64,000 nt of DNA from Neoarius graeffei (GCF_027579695.1 NC_083571.1:33584443-33648442); one strand, 5' to 3'; positions 49,001 through 57,124 are shown, counted from the stretch's first letter. A program made the numbers and translations. The notes: generated from the letters alone by a model not told the origin.

Positions 49001-52000
49001 ATGTGTGTGTACCTCAATAGTCTCAGAGTGGTAGAGGAAGACGAAGGGTATTGGTCCGACCCATAGCATGAACAGCGGAGTGTCCCGAAACTCATTCGTG
49101 TATTCAATCACCTGCGAAAAAAACTCTAACACACAGGTTGAACTCTTTTTTTTTTTAAACAAGAACTAGTGCTAATTAATTTATCAAAACACCTCATATA
49201 AAGCTGATATTCCAAATAGTTACACATATCAGGGACACTTTAAACTCGTCATTGGAAATATTTGTCATGAGTAGACTAGCAAAATATTCTGCTTTTGTAT
49301 TTATTATTAGATAAATATATCCTTTCCAAACTATTTAAATTGCATGCTAATTCACAAGATATGACATACTCTGTGCTGATATTGGGTAATGGCAATTATG
49401 TCATGTTAACTAGCACATAATAGTGAAAAATGCACTGAGCTCATTCAATTTCATAAAGTATTTTTTTTACATTGCTTTATATGACTGTTCTGTAAACAAG
49501 AAATTAATATCAAGTAACTAAGCGTTCAGACATGATATGGCCAAATATTTCGTTTATTCTTGCACCAATGATAACAGTTCCCTCAGGTGGATGCGCACGC
49601 GCGCACACACACACATTAACTGTAGTAACGGTTTCAGTCTAATGAATTATTGCAGGCTCGAGCTGTATTTAGAAGAAACATCAACCCCCCCACTGAATAG
49701 AACAAGAAGAAGGAGGACTCTTGCTAGAATTGAAATTTTGACTATTATTGGCACCCGTGGAAATGATATGTGCACACAATGTAACTGAAGCTTGTTTCCC
49801 ATTGCCTGTGGACTGAACTGAAGAGGAGAGAGCACCAGAGAGGGTCGAAGATCCTGGATGATCTGGAGAGATAGTGTAAAGAGGAACAGTCTCGGATGCC
49901 CTGCTCTGTATCGCCAACCTTATAATGTTATAGGAGAGACTCAGTGCTGTTTTACTGGCAAGGGGAGGTGTGCAGATTATGAAATACAGGGGTGCCAATA
50001 ATAATAGTGGCATGTGTGTTTTTGTTGAAAATTTATTGCTTGATGAGGGATTTGTTTTTCTCTGAATAAATTTATTTCAATTAAAAGGTTGGATTTTTCT
50101 CATTTTTTCAGTGTGAGATGAAGCGATTTTACCAAAAGGTGGATTTTTTTTCGAAACCTTTTCACAAATATTTATGAAGGGTGCCCATATTGTTGAAGAC
50201 ACTGTACTTATTTGCTTGGCTGTTTTCTTAATTGTTTACTTACATATTTATATACGTACCTACTAACTTACATACGTACTTGTATACTTATTTACTTAGG
50301 CTCATTATTTCATTACCTACCTACAGTGGTGCTTGAAAGTTTGTGAACCATTTAGAATTTTTGATATTTCTGTATAAATATGACCTAAAACGTCATCAGA
50401 TTTTCACACAAGTCCTAAAAGTAGATAAAGAGAACCCAGTTAAACAAATGAGACAAAATATTATACTTGGTCATTTATTTATTGAGGAAAATGATCCAAT
50501 ATTACATATATGTGAGTGGCAAAAGTATGTGAACCTTTGCTTTCAGTATCTGGTGTGACCCCCTTGTGCAGCAATAACTGCAACTAAACATTTCCAGTAA
50601 CTGTTGATCAGTCCTGCACACCGGCTTGGAGGAATTTTAGCCCATTCCTCCGTACAGAACAGCTTAAACTCTGGGACGTTGGTGGGTTTCCTCACATGAA
50701 CTGCTCACTTCAGGTCCTTCCACAACATTTCCATTGGATTAAGGTCAGGACTTTGTTTTGGCCATTCCAAGACATTAAATTTATTCTTCTTTAACCATTC
50801 TTTGGTAGAACGACTTGTGTGCTTAGGGTCGTTGTCTTGCTGCATGACCCACCTTCTCTTGAAATTCAGTTAATGGACGGATGTCCTGACATTTTCCTTT
50901 AGAATTTGCTGGTATCATTCAGAATTCATTGTTCCATCAATGATGGCAAGTCATCCTGGCCCAGATGCAGCAAAACAAGACCAAACCATGGATACTACCA
51001 CCATCATGTTTCACAGATGGGATAAGGTTCTTATGCTAGAATGCAGTGTTTTCCTTTCTCCAAATATAACACTTCTCACTTAAACCAAAAAGTTCTATTT
51101 TGGTCTCATCCATCCACAAAACATTTTTCCAGTAGCCTTCTGGCTTGTCCACGCGATCTTTAGCAAACTGCAGATGAGCAGCAATGTTCTTTTTGGAGAG
51201 CAGTGGCTTTCTCCTTGCAACTCTGCCATGCACACCACTGTCGTTCAGTGTTCTCCTGATGGTGGACTCATGAATATTAGCCAATGTGAGAGAGGCCTTC
51301 AGTTGCATAGAAGTTACCCCAGGGTCCTTTGTGACCTTGCTGACTATTACACGCCTTGCTCTTGGAGTGATCTTTGTTGGTCGACCACTCCTGGGGAGGG
51401 TAACAATGGTCTTGAATTCCCTTCATTTGTACACAATCCACCTGACTGTGGATTGGTGGAGTCCAAACTCTTTAGAGATGGGTTTGTAACCTTTTCCAGC
51501 CTGATGAGCATCAACAATGCTTTTTCTGAGGTCCTCAGAAATCTCCTTTGTTCGTGCCATGATACACTTCCACAAATATGTGTTGTGAAGATCAGACTTT
51601 GATAGATCCCTGTTCTTTAAATAAAACAGGGTGCCCACTCACACCTGATTGTCATCCCATTGATTGAAAACACCAGACTCAAATTTCACCTTCAAACTAA
51701 TCCTCGAGGTTCACATACTTTTGCCACTCACAGATGTGTAATATTGGATCATTTTCCTCAATAAATAAATGATCAAGTATAATTTTTTTTGTCTCATTTG
51801 TTTAACTGGGTTCTCTTTATCTACTTTTAGGACTTGTGTGAAAATCTGATGATGTTTTAGGTCATATTTGTGCAGAAATATAGAAAATTCTAAAGGGTTC
51901 ACAAACTTTCAAGCACCACCATACTTGTGCATTTTCTTTGATGTTTAGGAACAGTATTTATTTACTTTCTAATTTGCATATTTATTTAGGCTACTTATTT

Positions 52001-55000
52001 ACTTACTTATTGTATTTTTTTGCTTTTATTTGCTTACTTTTTACTTGTATACCTATTTACACTACAACCCCGATTCCAAAAAAGTTGGGACAAAGTACAA
52101 ATCAAATCTCAAAAACTGATATTGTATTCACAATAGAACATAGACAACATATCAAATGTCGAAAGTGAGACATTTTGAAATTTCATGCCAAATATTGGCT
52201 CATTTGAAATTTCATGACAGCAACACATCTCAAAAAAGTTGGGACAGGGGCAATAAGAGGCTGGAAAAAGTTAAAGGTACAAAAAAGGAACAGCTGGAGG
52301 ACCAAATTGCAACTCATTAGGTCAATTGGCAATAGGTCATTAACATGACTGGGGATAAAAAGAGCATCTTGGAGTGGCAGCGGCTCTCAGAAGTAAAGAT
52401 GGGAAGAGGATCACCAACCCCCCTAATTCTGCGCCGACAAATAGTGGAGCAATATCAGAAAGGAGTTCGACAGTGTAAAATTGCAGAGTTTGAACATATC
52501 ATCATCTAGCTACAGTGCATAATATCATCAAAAGATTCAGAGAATCTGGAAGAATCTCTGTGCGTAAGGGTCAAGGTCGGAAAACCATACTGGGTGCCCG
52601 TGATCTTCAGGCCCTTAGACGACACTGCATCACATACAGGCATGCTTCTGTATTGGAAATCACAAAATGGGCTCAGGAATATTTCCAGAGAACATTATCT
52701 GTGAGCACAATTCACCATGCCATCCGCCGTTGCCAGCTAAAACTCTATAGTTCAAAGAAGAAGCCATATCTAAACATGATCCAGAAGCGCAGACGTCTTC
52801 TCTGGGCCAAGGCTCATTTAAAATGGACTGTGGCAAAGTGGAAAACTGTTCTGTGGTCAGACGAATCAAAATTTGAAGTTCTTTATGGAAATCAGGGACG
52901 CCGTGTCATTCGGACTAAAGAGGAGAAGGACGGCCCAAGTTGTTATCAGCGCTCAGTTCAGAAGCCTGCACCTCTGATGGTATGGGGTTGCATTAGTGCG
53001 TGTGGCATGGGCAGCTTACACATCTGGAAAGACACCATCAATGCTGAAAGGTATATCCAGGTTCTAGAGCAACATATGCTCCCATCCAGACGACGTCTCT
53101 TTCAGGGAAGACCTTGCATTTTCCAACATGACAATGCCAAACCACATACTGCATCAATTACAGTATCATGGCTGCGTAGAAGAAGGGTCCGGGTACTGAA
53201 CTGGCCAGCCTGCAGTCCAGATCTTTCACCCATAGAAAACATTTGGCGCATCATAAAACGGAAGATACGACAAAAAAGACCTAAGACAGTTGAGCAACTA
53301 GAATCCTACATTAGACAAGAATGGGTTAACATTCCTATCCCTAAACTTGAGCAACTTGTCTCCTCAGTCCCCAGATGTTTACAGACTGTTGTAAAGAGAA
53401 AAGGGGATGTCTCACAGTCATAGGCGGTTTTAAACGGGGGCCAGGGGGGGCCAGTGCCCCTGTAAAATTGCTCCTGGCCCCTGTTGTGGCCCCTGTGCTG
53501 AACAGGTAACAAGATTTATTAATTTTGACGTGCGCTGGCTCAAAGATCGGAACCGACATGACGGAGTATTCTACACGGACTCATTAAAGCGCTGCACGCA
53601 CACTGTTACCTGCAGCAGAAAGACCCGCAGCAGCGCGAATTGTAAACTTCGGACGTGAGAGATAACAGCTGCAGCCCTGCAAGGACTAGGCTACTGCAAA
53701 GAGGCGAAGGTAAGGAAAAGTATTCAATTTCGTAACATCAGTGTTTGCACATATCCGTGTTTTACTGTTGTTGTTCACTACAATAATAAATCCGTTTTAT
53801 TGCGCTTTCTTAAAAGTGCGTTGCACAGCAATAAGTAGCCTAACTTAATATTTTTGGGAAATGGGTAAAATAACCGACAGTGTTTAACCTTCTTGTAAAA
53901 CTTTAATGGCCTTTTGATATGTAGAGGCTACATTCCTCTCCGTTTACTTTTTAGTATAGCCCTACTGTAGGCTATCATCATGGAAAGGAGCAAGAAGGAC
54001 ATTATGTCCTTTTTTGCCCCTGTTGGCAAAAAGCAACATAGAGAGAGTAAGGAAGATGAAGATTATGAAAGAGGAGAGAGAGCCAGAGGTAGAGAGAGAG
54101 CCAGAGGTGGTGGTTGGAGAGGTGGAAAGTGAGGCATCTGAAAGGCAATCTGAGAGTGAGGATGAAGACATTCAGGATCAGATTGAGGGACAGAATGAGG
54201 GACAACCCAACGAGTCATTGGGACAACCAGATTCACCATGCATATCAAGTACAGCACCATCAGGTTTGTGATGTTGAACAAATGTATGTGTGTGAGCAGT
54301 GTCGACCTACAATTCATATAGCCTACCCTGAAAGTGTGAAGTCTGAATAATAATTAATAAATATAAAATACAAATAATAGATATAATAATAAATTAATAA
54401 ATGAATAATGATAAATAAATGTTGTTCTCAGTCGCACTCTCATATTTACTGTATTCATCTTTCTCCAGATATCAGCAAGTGCTTGGATGACACTCCAGTG
54501 CAGCCACGTCTGAGGAAAAGGTTCATTGTATGCAAAAATAGAAATCTTATTTTACAAAAAAGAGAAACATGGTTTTAAGATTTACTGAGCACAATTTATT
54601 TTATGTTTAGGCTATTGAGACAGAATGTTTATCTCATTGTATTTATGCTCAATGTATTTTGTTTTGGTTTTAAATAAACTAAACAAAACATTTTGAACAC
54701 TTAAATATTGCCATGTTTTGCCCATATGTGCCCCCCTGAAAAAACACTGGCCCCACCTCAGCCCCCCTAGTAATTTTGGTCTAGAACCGCCACTGCTCAC
54801 AGTGGTAAACATGGCCTTGTCCCAACTTTTTTGAGATGTGTTGTTGTCATGAAATTTAAAATCACCTAATTTTTCTCTTTAAATGATACATTTTCTCAGT
54901 TTAAACATTTGATATGTCATCTGTGTTCTATTCTGAATAAAATATGGAATTTTGAAACTTCCACATCATTGCATTGCGTTTTTATTTTACAATTTGTACT

Positions 55001-55355
55001 TTGTCCCAACTTTTTTGGAATCGGGGTTGTACTTATGAATTTATTTACCTTTATTTATTTGTTTGTGTGCTTAGTCATATACTTAGATGCTTATTTATTA
55101 GTGTATTTGCTTGTTTACGTCATTGTTGTTGTTTTGTGTTGTGTTGTGTTGTGTGTTTGGGGATGTCTCACCTCCGGCTTTGGTCTTGAGCTGCAGTGCG
55201 TGACCGAGCAGAGGGAAGGCCACACCAATGCTCGGGACGGACTTCAACTCGCTCCACATCTGCAGGAAGTTCCGGAGCAGCCGGTACGAGACCCAGACCA
55301 CCACGAGCACGAGGACGCACGCACATGCGGCCACCGAACCTAGAGCACACGCCAT
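26690..55355 (-). CDS. cyp4v: cytochrome P450 family 4 subfamily V (CYP4V2-like), 11 exons
   Basis: Exons, in coding order: 55355-55172, 49125-49013, 45153-45068, 44582-44392, 41541-41472, 39687-39561, 39469-39293, 28199-28097, 27966-27832, 27189-27010, 26853-26690. They sum to 1530 nt with all phases compatible, giving 509 residues (human CYP4V2, also 11 exons, is about 525). An N-terminal hydrophobic anchor (residues about 5-28) fits ER-membrane attachment. EGHDTTA (about 316-322) is the I-helix oxygen-activation motif, EVLR the K-helix ExxR, PERF follows, and [11 protein letters not shown] carries the heme-thiolate Cys at about 454. CYP4V enzymes are fatty-acid omega-hydroxylases. Donors are GT except exon 6 (GC). 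The start is the first ATG; upstream only GTG is in frame. A decayed duplicate of exons 5-8 lies upstream. Confidence 0.93.
26963..27005 (+). repeat. (GT)n in CYP4V intron 10
   Basis: About 21 GT units ending 5 bp from the exon 10 donor, preceded by (TCTG)n. Confidence 0.97.
27010..27189 (-). CDS. cyp4v: CYP4V exon 10 (heme-binding loop)
   Basis: Reads [33 protein letters not shown] and [13 protein letters not shown]; the Cys is the heme iron ligand. Both splice sites are bordered by dinucleotide repeats. Confidence 0.94.
27776..27827 (+). repeat. (GA)n in CYP4V intron 9
   Basis: Long GA run overlapping the +4 onward positions of the exon 9 donor (sense strand CT repeat). Confidence 0.95.
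27832..27966 (-). CDS. cyp4v: CYP4V exon 9 (K-helix)
   Basis: Reads [19 protein letters not shown] then [18 protein letters not shown] with the ExxR pair. The donor GTAAGT runs straight into a CT repeat; the acceptor is preceded by a TG repeat. Confidence 0.93.
28063..28092 (+). repeat. (TG)n(CG)n in CYP4V intron 8
   Basis: TG run passing into GCGCGC next to the exon 8 donor; a matching (AC)n at 27974-27991 abuts the exon 9 acceptor side. Confidence 0.93.
28097..28199 (-). CDS. cyp4v: CYP4V exon 8 (I-helix)
   Basis: Reads [19 protein letters not shown], then [15 protein letters not shown]. Contains the catalytic Asp-Thr-Thr of the oxygen-binding groove. The donor is followed by (GC)n(AC)n in the sense direction. 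Confidence 0.93.
28585..31740 (-). mobile_element. L2-type LINE, copy 1, degenerate
   Basis: The 3' end is the AAGGCAAGGCAAG/CTTGCCTTGCCTT signature at 28585. Minus-strand reverse-transcriptase fragments follow from 28896 to 30823 with several frame breaks; the catalytic YADD box is changed to YAGD ([10 protein letters not shown]). Endonuclease sequence is missing: at about 30815 the text switches to a 163-bp plus-strand piece of another LINE, then 5'-region L2 text resumes (30978-31740). Lies in CYP4V intron 7. Confidence 0.85.
30815..30977 (+). pseudogene. reverse-transcriptase fragment of a different LINE
   Basis: The plus-strand frame [20 protein letters not shown], then [20 protein letters not shown], holds the RT block with the first catalytic Asp. 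It differs from the L2 copies here ([15 protein letters not shown]) and is in the opposite direction, so it is a short foreign piece inside L2 copy 1. Confidence 0.8.
31741..32278 (+). pseudogene. L2-like ORF1 start, inverted relative to copy 1
   Basis: A plus-strand frame [10 protein letters not shown], an in-frame TGA, then [20 protein letters not shown] gives a short coiled coil, followed by a basic stretch ([12 protein letters not shown]). This looks like the N-terminus of a LINE nucleic-acid-binding ORF1. It runs head-to-head with copy 1 and is cut by the 3' end of copy 2 at 32279. Confidence 0.5.
32508..32817 (+). repeat. two-level minisatellite in the L2 3' UTR
   Basis: A unit with CTACGAGGATCACCAAA and ATCGTCCCGCAGACAAAAT recurs about every 37-46 bp; a higher-order unit of 154 bp starts at CATAAAGCGCGCTC (32508) and again at CATAAAGTGCGCTC (32662). 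Not present in L2 copies 1 and 3. Confidence 0.9.
32956..34803 (-). CDS. L2 LINE reverse transcriptase domain, open frame
   Basis: The 615-codon frame is open throughout. RT blocks in order: [48 protein letters not shown] (catalytic Asp), [17 protein letters not shown], and [10 protein letters not shown] with the YADD pair. The C-terminus ends [10 protein letters not shown], shared with copies 1 and 3. It would act in target-primed reverse transcription, but the upstream endonuclease part is interrupted and a frame break separates it from the linker at about 34860. Confidence 0.9.
   Translation of the reverse strand: MLCKYNLEISKARQSFFADIINRNINNTRVLFSTVEKLTNPSKQMPSEFLSVNTCNDFASFFKGKIDKIRMNVATQVQTLQTLEPLDKEKGGRNTMSTFSLIDVETLRKTVQSLSSSTSELDILPTVFFKSVLHLISDEVLQIINTSLRTGMFPSSLKKVVVKPLLKKNNLDVSVLNNYRPISNLPFVGKIIEKIVFDQLTAFLTSNGCFDKFQSGFRANHSTETALTKVMNDLRLNSDAGKTSVLVLLDLSAAFDTVDHSILLHRLEYWVGFTGIVINWLKSYLQQRFFYVAIGGHSSSPVSLNCGVPQGSILGPLLFNLYMLPLGQIIKNNSINFHSYADDTQLYLAMSPNDYAPFESLHRCIDQINKWMSHNFLQLNADKTEAIIFGKKEERLRIATVLETKGLKAKDTVKNLGVLIDSELNFNSHMKVVKKSAFYHLKNISKLRGLMSKHDLEKLIHAFISSRVDYCNSLFTGLPKKTIKEFQLIQNAAARVLTRTKRVVHITPILRSLHWLPVSYRIDFKALLLLFKTLNGMGPSYLLDMFQLYAPTRSLRSQEKNLLVIPAVKTKCGEAAFSCYAAKLWNQLPDDIKNAPTVVSFKSRLKTKLFSDAFT
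35203..36454 (+). mobile_element. PIF/Harbinger element inside L2 copy 2
   Basis: Ends TGCCGCTTTTCCACTAC and the complement of TGGCCCTTTTCCACTAC; TTA flanks at 35200-35202 and 36455-36457. Removing it restores the LINE endonuclease frame ([19 protein letters not shown]). Contains a two-unit tandem duplication (period 238 bp, from 35516 and 35754) and a short coding start at 36019. Confidence 0.92.
36019..36147 (+). pseudogene. short Harbinger N-terminal frame
   Basis: [20 protein letters not shown], then [20 protein letters not shown] and stop. It looks like the beginning of a HARBI1-like nuclease cut off by deletion; identification is tentative. Confidence 0.45.
36455..37134 (-). pseudogene. 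L2 LINE apurinic endonuclease domain, interrupted
   Basis: Contains [26 protein letters not shown] (catalytic Glu), [19 protein letters not shown] (Asp/Asn pair) and [12 protein letters not shown], the EN fold of L2/CR1 LINEs. The SDH end lies beyond the Harbinger insert, at about 35150. Confidence 0.88.
37201..37994 (-). pseudogene. L2 LINE ORF1-like region
   Basis: Two frames (37509-37994 and 37201-37518) are rich in Ser/Pro/Thr/Gln and share order, though not clear sequence, with 31135-31671 of copy 1; [20 protein letters not shown] is a short coiled coil. The function in L2 elements is uncertain; the frame shift near 37510 may be natural or decay. Confidence 0.55.
37995..39178 (+). mobile_element. 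L2-type LINE, copy 3, 5'-truncated
   Basis: It starts within the RT ([19 protein letters not shown]; Gly of PQGS is Asp) and runs to the 3' signature CTTGCCTTGCCTTG. Codons after YADDT are stopped (TAG), and a frame break at 38408 precedes the C-terminal frame 38455-38952. Close in sequence to copy 2 but opposite in direction. Confidence 0.88.
39293..39469 (-). CDS. cyp4v: CYP4V exon 7
   Basis: Reads [20 protein letters not shown], then [12 protein letters not shown] and [12 protein letters not shown]. The acidic/basic insert before RRAFLD is typical of CYP4V. Phase 0 at both ends; separated from exon 6 by only 91 bp. Confidence 0.92.
39561..39687 (-). CDS. cyp4v: CYP4V exon 6 with GC donor
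   Basis: Reads [20 protein letters not shown], then [20 protein letters not shown]. The donor is GC-ACGT at 39560-39555; the duplicate at 59949 keeps GT-ACGT, so this copy has a GT-to-GC change. GC-AG introns are a known minor class. Confidence 0.88.
40256..41329 (+). mobile_element. Tc1/mariner element, family D, copy 2, internally deleted
   Basis: Full termini with TA at 40254-40255 and 41330-41331. The transposase frame (40664-41161) joins the DNA-binding half (…FQRTLSVNT) straight to the extreme C-terminus ([17 protein letters not shown]), so about 530 bp carrying the DDE core are missing. In CYP4V intron 5. Confidence 0.94.
41472..41541 (-). CDS. cyp4v: CYP4V exon 5
   Basis: Reads [20 protein letters not shown] then AVYR, the ETAMG..AQ motif of CYP4. 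A hAT element begins 32 bp 5' of this exon (at 41573), leaving only a very short native acceptor region. Confidence 0.92.
41573..42381. mobile_element. hAT MITE next to CYP4V exon 5
   Basis: Ends TAGGGGTGGGTACCGGTAC and the complement of TAGGGCTGGGTACCGGTAC; TSD GTGATGAG is perfect at 41565-41572 and 42382-42389. The interior contains TCTCGCGAGATT (41794) and CAAAATGGCGG (41827), both promoter-type motifs. No coding capacity. Confidence 0.9.
42390..43817. other. CYP4V intron 4, no feature recognised
   Basis: No TIR/TSD pair and no coding signal. GTTAGC-type words appear sporadically before the minisatellite. Confidence 0.45.
43818..44108 (+). repeat. GTTAGCAT-type minisatellite
   Basis: Degenerate repeats of CATGTTAGC / GCATGCTAGC over about 290 bp, with inner higher-order phrases such as TTAGCATGCTCGCAGTTAGC. 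Self-complementary words (GCATGC, GCTAGC) let it fold. Confidence 0.93.
44392..44582 (-). CDS. cyp4v: CYP4V exon 4
   Basis: Reads [18 protein letters not shown] (the C-helix W-x3-R region contacting heme propionate), [12 protein letters not shown] and [13 protein letters not shown]. The donor G/GTGTGTG sits at the start of a CA/TG repeat. CTCTCAG/TACAGG rather than the next AG keeps the STGDKW frame. Confidence 0.9.
45068..45153 (-). CDS. cyp4v: CYP4V exon 3
   Basis: Reads [20 protein letters not shown] then [11 protein letters not shown]-x-PWLG-x-GLL is a CYP4 hallmark. Ends in phase 2 (AG), completed by the T of exon 4 to give Ser. Confidence 0.9.
45337..46806 (+). mobile_element. Tc1/mariner element, family E, copy 1
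   Basis: Ends CTAGTGCATCTCAAAAAATT and complement, with TA at 45335-45336 and 46807-46808. Contains a broken transposase. In CYP4V intron 2. Confidence 0.94.
45610..46550 (+). pseudogene. Tc1-E transposase copy 1, with stops
   Basis: The ATG at 45610 opens [23 protein letters not shown] at 45768 and TAA at 46009 interrupt it, and further breaks occur near 46040-46070. Catalytic residues are visible in pieces: [17 protein letters not shown] and [11 protein letters not shown] (34 residues between the last two). A TGA (46405) ends the Glu-containing frame after MRNT. The same stops recur in copy 2. Confidence 0.88.
47349..47500 (-). pseudogene. hAT transposase C-terminal end
   Basis: The frame [20 protein letters not shown], then [19 protein letters not shown] and KVRRIAFRT-stop, is the ZMYM1-like hAT dimerisation terminus (MSQERL-x2-LA-x-LSIE). 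Confidence 0.85.
48388..48530 (-). pseudogene. hAT transposase N-terminal exon
   Basis: The frame [19 protein letters not shown], then [19 protein letters not shown], precedes donor GTAAGACAC. Basic KRK plus L-x-x-YF is typical for the first exon of these hAT proteins. Confidence 0.6.
49013..49125 (-). CDS. cyp4v: CYP4V exon 2
   Basis: Acceptor GTGTTAG/AG. Reads [19 protein letters not shown], then [18 protein letters not shown], matching the conserved LWVGP block of CYP4V. A closer AG (TCGCAG) would lose EFFSQ and break the phase with exon 1, so the outer acceptor is chosen. Confidence 0.9.
49690..50211. mobile_element. degenerate Tc1-like remnant
   Basis: TTATTGGCACCCGTGG at the left and GGGGTGCCAATAATAATAGTGG / AAGGGTGCCCATATT at the right form a decayed inverted pair characteristic of a Tc1 family, with TCTGAATAAATTTATTTC between. 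No TA duplication could be fixed. Confidence 0.5.
50324..51921 (-). mobile_element. Tc1/mariner element, family A, copy 2
   Basis: Same termini as 1420-3028; TA at 50322-50323 and 51922-51923. In CYP4V intron 1. Confidence 0.93.
50531..51562 (-). pseudogene. Tc1-A transposase copy 2, broken
   Basis: The start [20 protein letters not shown] reaches VRWIVYK, then a TGA at the same Trp codon that is TAG in copy 1. The central frame (51036-51308) keeps [13 protein letters not shown] with the first Asp. The catalytic Asp/Glu half is frame-shifted in several places. Confidence 0.85.
52346..53423 (+). pseudogene. Tc1-D transposase copy 3, N-terminal indels only
   Basis: The start [20 protein letters not shown] is lost to small indels around 52485-52510; the remaining 300 codons are open. 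[18 protein letters not shown] and SPIENIW retain the DD34E triad, and the C-terminus ([26 protein letters not shown]) is complete. The hAT insertion at 53419 falls in the final codons and supplies the stop. Confidence 0.9.
53419..54795 (+). mobile_element. hAT transposon (CAGTGGCGG family) in Tc1-D copy 3
   Basis: Ends CATAGGCGGTTTTAAACG and the complement of CAGTGGCGGTTCTAGACC; TSD CTCACAGT identical at 53411-53418 and 54796-54803. The short coding part at 53980 is a transposase first exon; the rest is deleted. Confidence 0.93.
53980..54270 (+). pseudogene. hAT transposase first exon fragment
   Basis: The start [20 protein letters not shown] resembles the N-terminal SxxxFF-type segment of ZMYM1-like hAT proteins, followed by a Glu-rich stretch ([14 protein letters not shown], after a frame change). 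A possible second exon at 54469-54528 reads [19 protein letters not shown]. Confidence 0.55.
55172..55355 (-). CDS. cyp4v: CYP4V exon 1
   Basis: Codes [20 protein letters not shown] with WVSYRLL next, a signal-anchor helix, then [17 protein letters not shown], the Pro-rich hinge region. The donor is G/GTGAGA; the split codon G|AG is completed by exon 2. Confidence 0.9.
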
Positions 55356-55520
55356 GAGTACCGAGAGCACGAGCCGCAGCCTGATCGCTGTTGTAACGGC
55401 AGAGACGCGCTCAGGACTCTGCGTCTGAACAGCACTGGAGTTCTACTGTACCGTCCGGTTCATGGGTCCAACTCGCCCATCAGAGCTGACCAATCAGGTG
55501 AAAGAGGAGGCGGGGCTTCA
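55356..55520 (-). promoter_or_regulatory. candidate CYP4V promoter
   Basis: Within 165 bp upstream of the ATG there is a GC box (GGCGGGG at 55509-55515) and a CCAAT box (55490-55494), with no TATA seen. The order is usual for a vertebrate TATA-less promoter. Confidence 0.5.
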
Positions 55521-55634
55521 GTGGTTGTAAATAGAGACTTTGGCAGGTGGAAGACTGGAGAATCTCTCTCTCTCTCTGTCTCACACACACACACAAAATA
55601 AATACATACCCAGTAAAAATGTAACTCGCACATA

Positions 55635-57083
55635 CTAGTGCATCTCAAAAAATTAGAATATTGTGAAAAAGTTAAATATTTTCCATCAGTTATTTAAGAA
55701 AGTGAAAATGTTATATATTATAGACTCATTACACATAAACTAAAATGTTTTCTATTTTAATTTTAATCAGTATGGCATACAGTACAAAAACATAAAAAAA
55801 ACCATCTCAAAATATTAGAATATTTCATTTCGAGTTTGGGTAAAACAGTATGAACACAGTGTATCTCTCGGTCTAGTTCAGTACACACAACCACAATCAT
55901 GGGGAAGACTGCTGACTTGACTGTTGTCCAGAAGATGATCACTGATGCCCTCCACAAGGAGGGTAAACCACAAAAGGTCATTGCTGAAAAGGGTGGCTGG
56001 AAAAGGTGCACAAGCAACGCCGCAGTCTTGAGAGGATTGTCAAGAAAAGTTGATTCAAGAACTTGGGAGAGCTTCACAAGGAGTGGACTGAGGCTGGTGT
56101 CAGTGTATCAAGACCCATCACGAACAGACATCTTCAAGAAAGGGGATACAACTTTCGCATTCCTAATATCAAGCTACTCCTGAGCCAGAGACAATGTCAG
56201 AAGTGTCTTATCTGGCCTAAGGAGAGAAAGAAATGGACTGTTGCTCAGTGGTCCAAAGTCCTCTTTTCAGATGAAAGTACATTTTGCATTTAATTTGGAA
56301 ATCACGGTTCTAGAGTCTGGAGGAAGAGTGGAGAGGCACAGAATCCAAGGTGTTTGAAGCCCAGTGTGAAGTTTCCACAGTCTGTGATGATTTGGGGTGC
56401 CATGTCATCTGCTGGTGTTGGTCCACTGTATTTTATCAAGTCCAAAGTCAACACAGCCATCTACCAGGAGATTTTAGAGCACTTCATGCTTCCATCTGCT
56501 GACGAGCTTTTTGGACATGCTGATTTCCTTTTCCAGCAGGACTTAGCACCTACCCACAGTGCCAAAACTACTACCAAATGGTTTGCTGACCATGATATTA
56601 CTGTGTTTGATTGGCCAGCCAACTTGCCTGACCTGAACCCCATAGAGAATCTATGGGGTATTGTCAAGAGGAAGATGAGAAACACCTGACCCAAAAATAC
56701 AGATACGCTGAAGGCCACTATCAAAGCAACCTGGGCTTCAATAACAATAACACCTCAGCAGTGCCACAGACTGATCACCTCCATGCCACACCGCATTGAT
56801 AAAGTAATTCAGGGTAAAGGAGCCCCAAAAAAGTATTTGAATATACTTTTCAGAAGTTGGACATTTCTGTATTGTAAATCCTTTTTTTGATTGATCTTAG
56901 GGAATATTCTAATAATTTGAGATACTGGATTTCTGATTTTCATGAGCTATAAGCCATAATCATCAAAATTAAAACAAAAAAGGCTTTAAATATTTCACTT
57001 TACATGTAATGAATATAGAATATATGAAAGTTTACCTTTTTGAATTAAATTATGAAAAAAGGAACTTTTTCATGGTATTCTAA
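55635..57083 (+). mobile_element. Tc1/mariner element, family E, copy 2, 3' end lost
   Basis: Left terminus CTAGTGCATCTCAAAAAATT with TA at 55633-55634. The right terminus stops at GGTATTCTAAT and passes into (AT)n instead of TTTTTTGAGATGCACTAG, so the last about 20 bp are missing. Confidence 0.92.
55898..56840 (+). pseudogene. Tc1-E transposase copy 2, with stops
   Basis: Nearly the same text as copy 1 ([20 protein letters not shown] start, TGA after RIVKKS-type context, TAA after STFCI, TGA after MRNT). A 6-bp in-frame difference (NRDGRS versus NAAV region) and scattered substitutions distinguish it. Confidence 0.88.
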
Positions 57084-57124
57084 TATATATATATATATCA
57101 TTCTCATCTCATTATCTCTAGCCG

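Larger units (their letters stand above)
52065..55029 (+). mobile_element. Tc1/mariner element, family D, copy 3, interrupted by hAT
   Basis: Termini CAACCCCGATTCC and complement with TA at 52063-52064 and 55030-55031. A 1377-bp hAT lies at 53419-54795; without it the element is about 1.58 kb. In CYP4V intron 1, close to exon 1. Confidence 0.94.

Noticed and set aside
49013-49111. CYP4V exon 2 beginning at the inner acceptor (TCGCAG)
   Set aside because: It breaks the phase with exon 1 and loses the conserved EFFxQ; the outer acceptor joins perfectly.
48689-49162. 157-residue minus-strand frame as a separate gene
   Set aside because: Only CYP4V exon 2 inside it is coding; the rest reads through intron and hAT end.
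55356-55370. Start of CYP4V at the in-frame GTG upstream of the ATG
   Set aside because: Nuclear genes initiate at ATG; the ATG at 55355 gives a normal N-terminal anchor.
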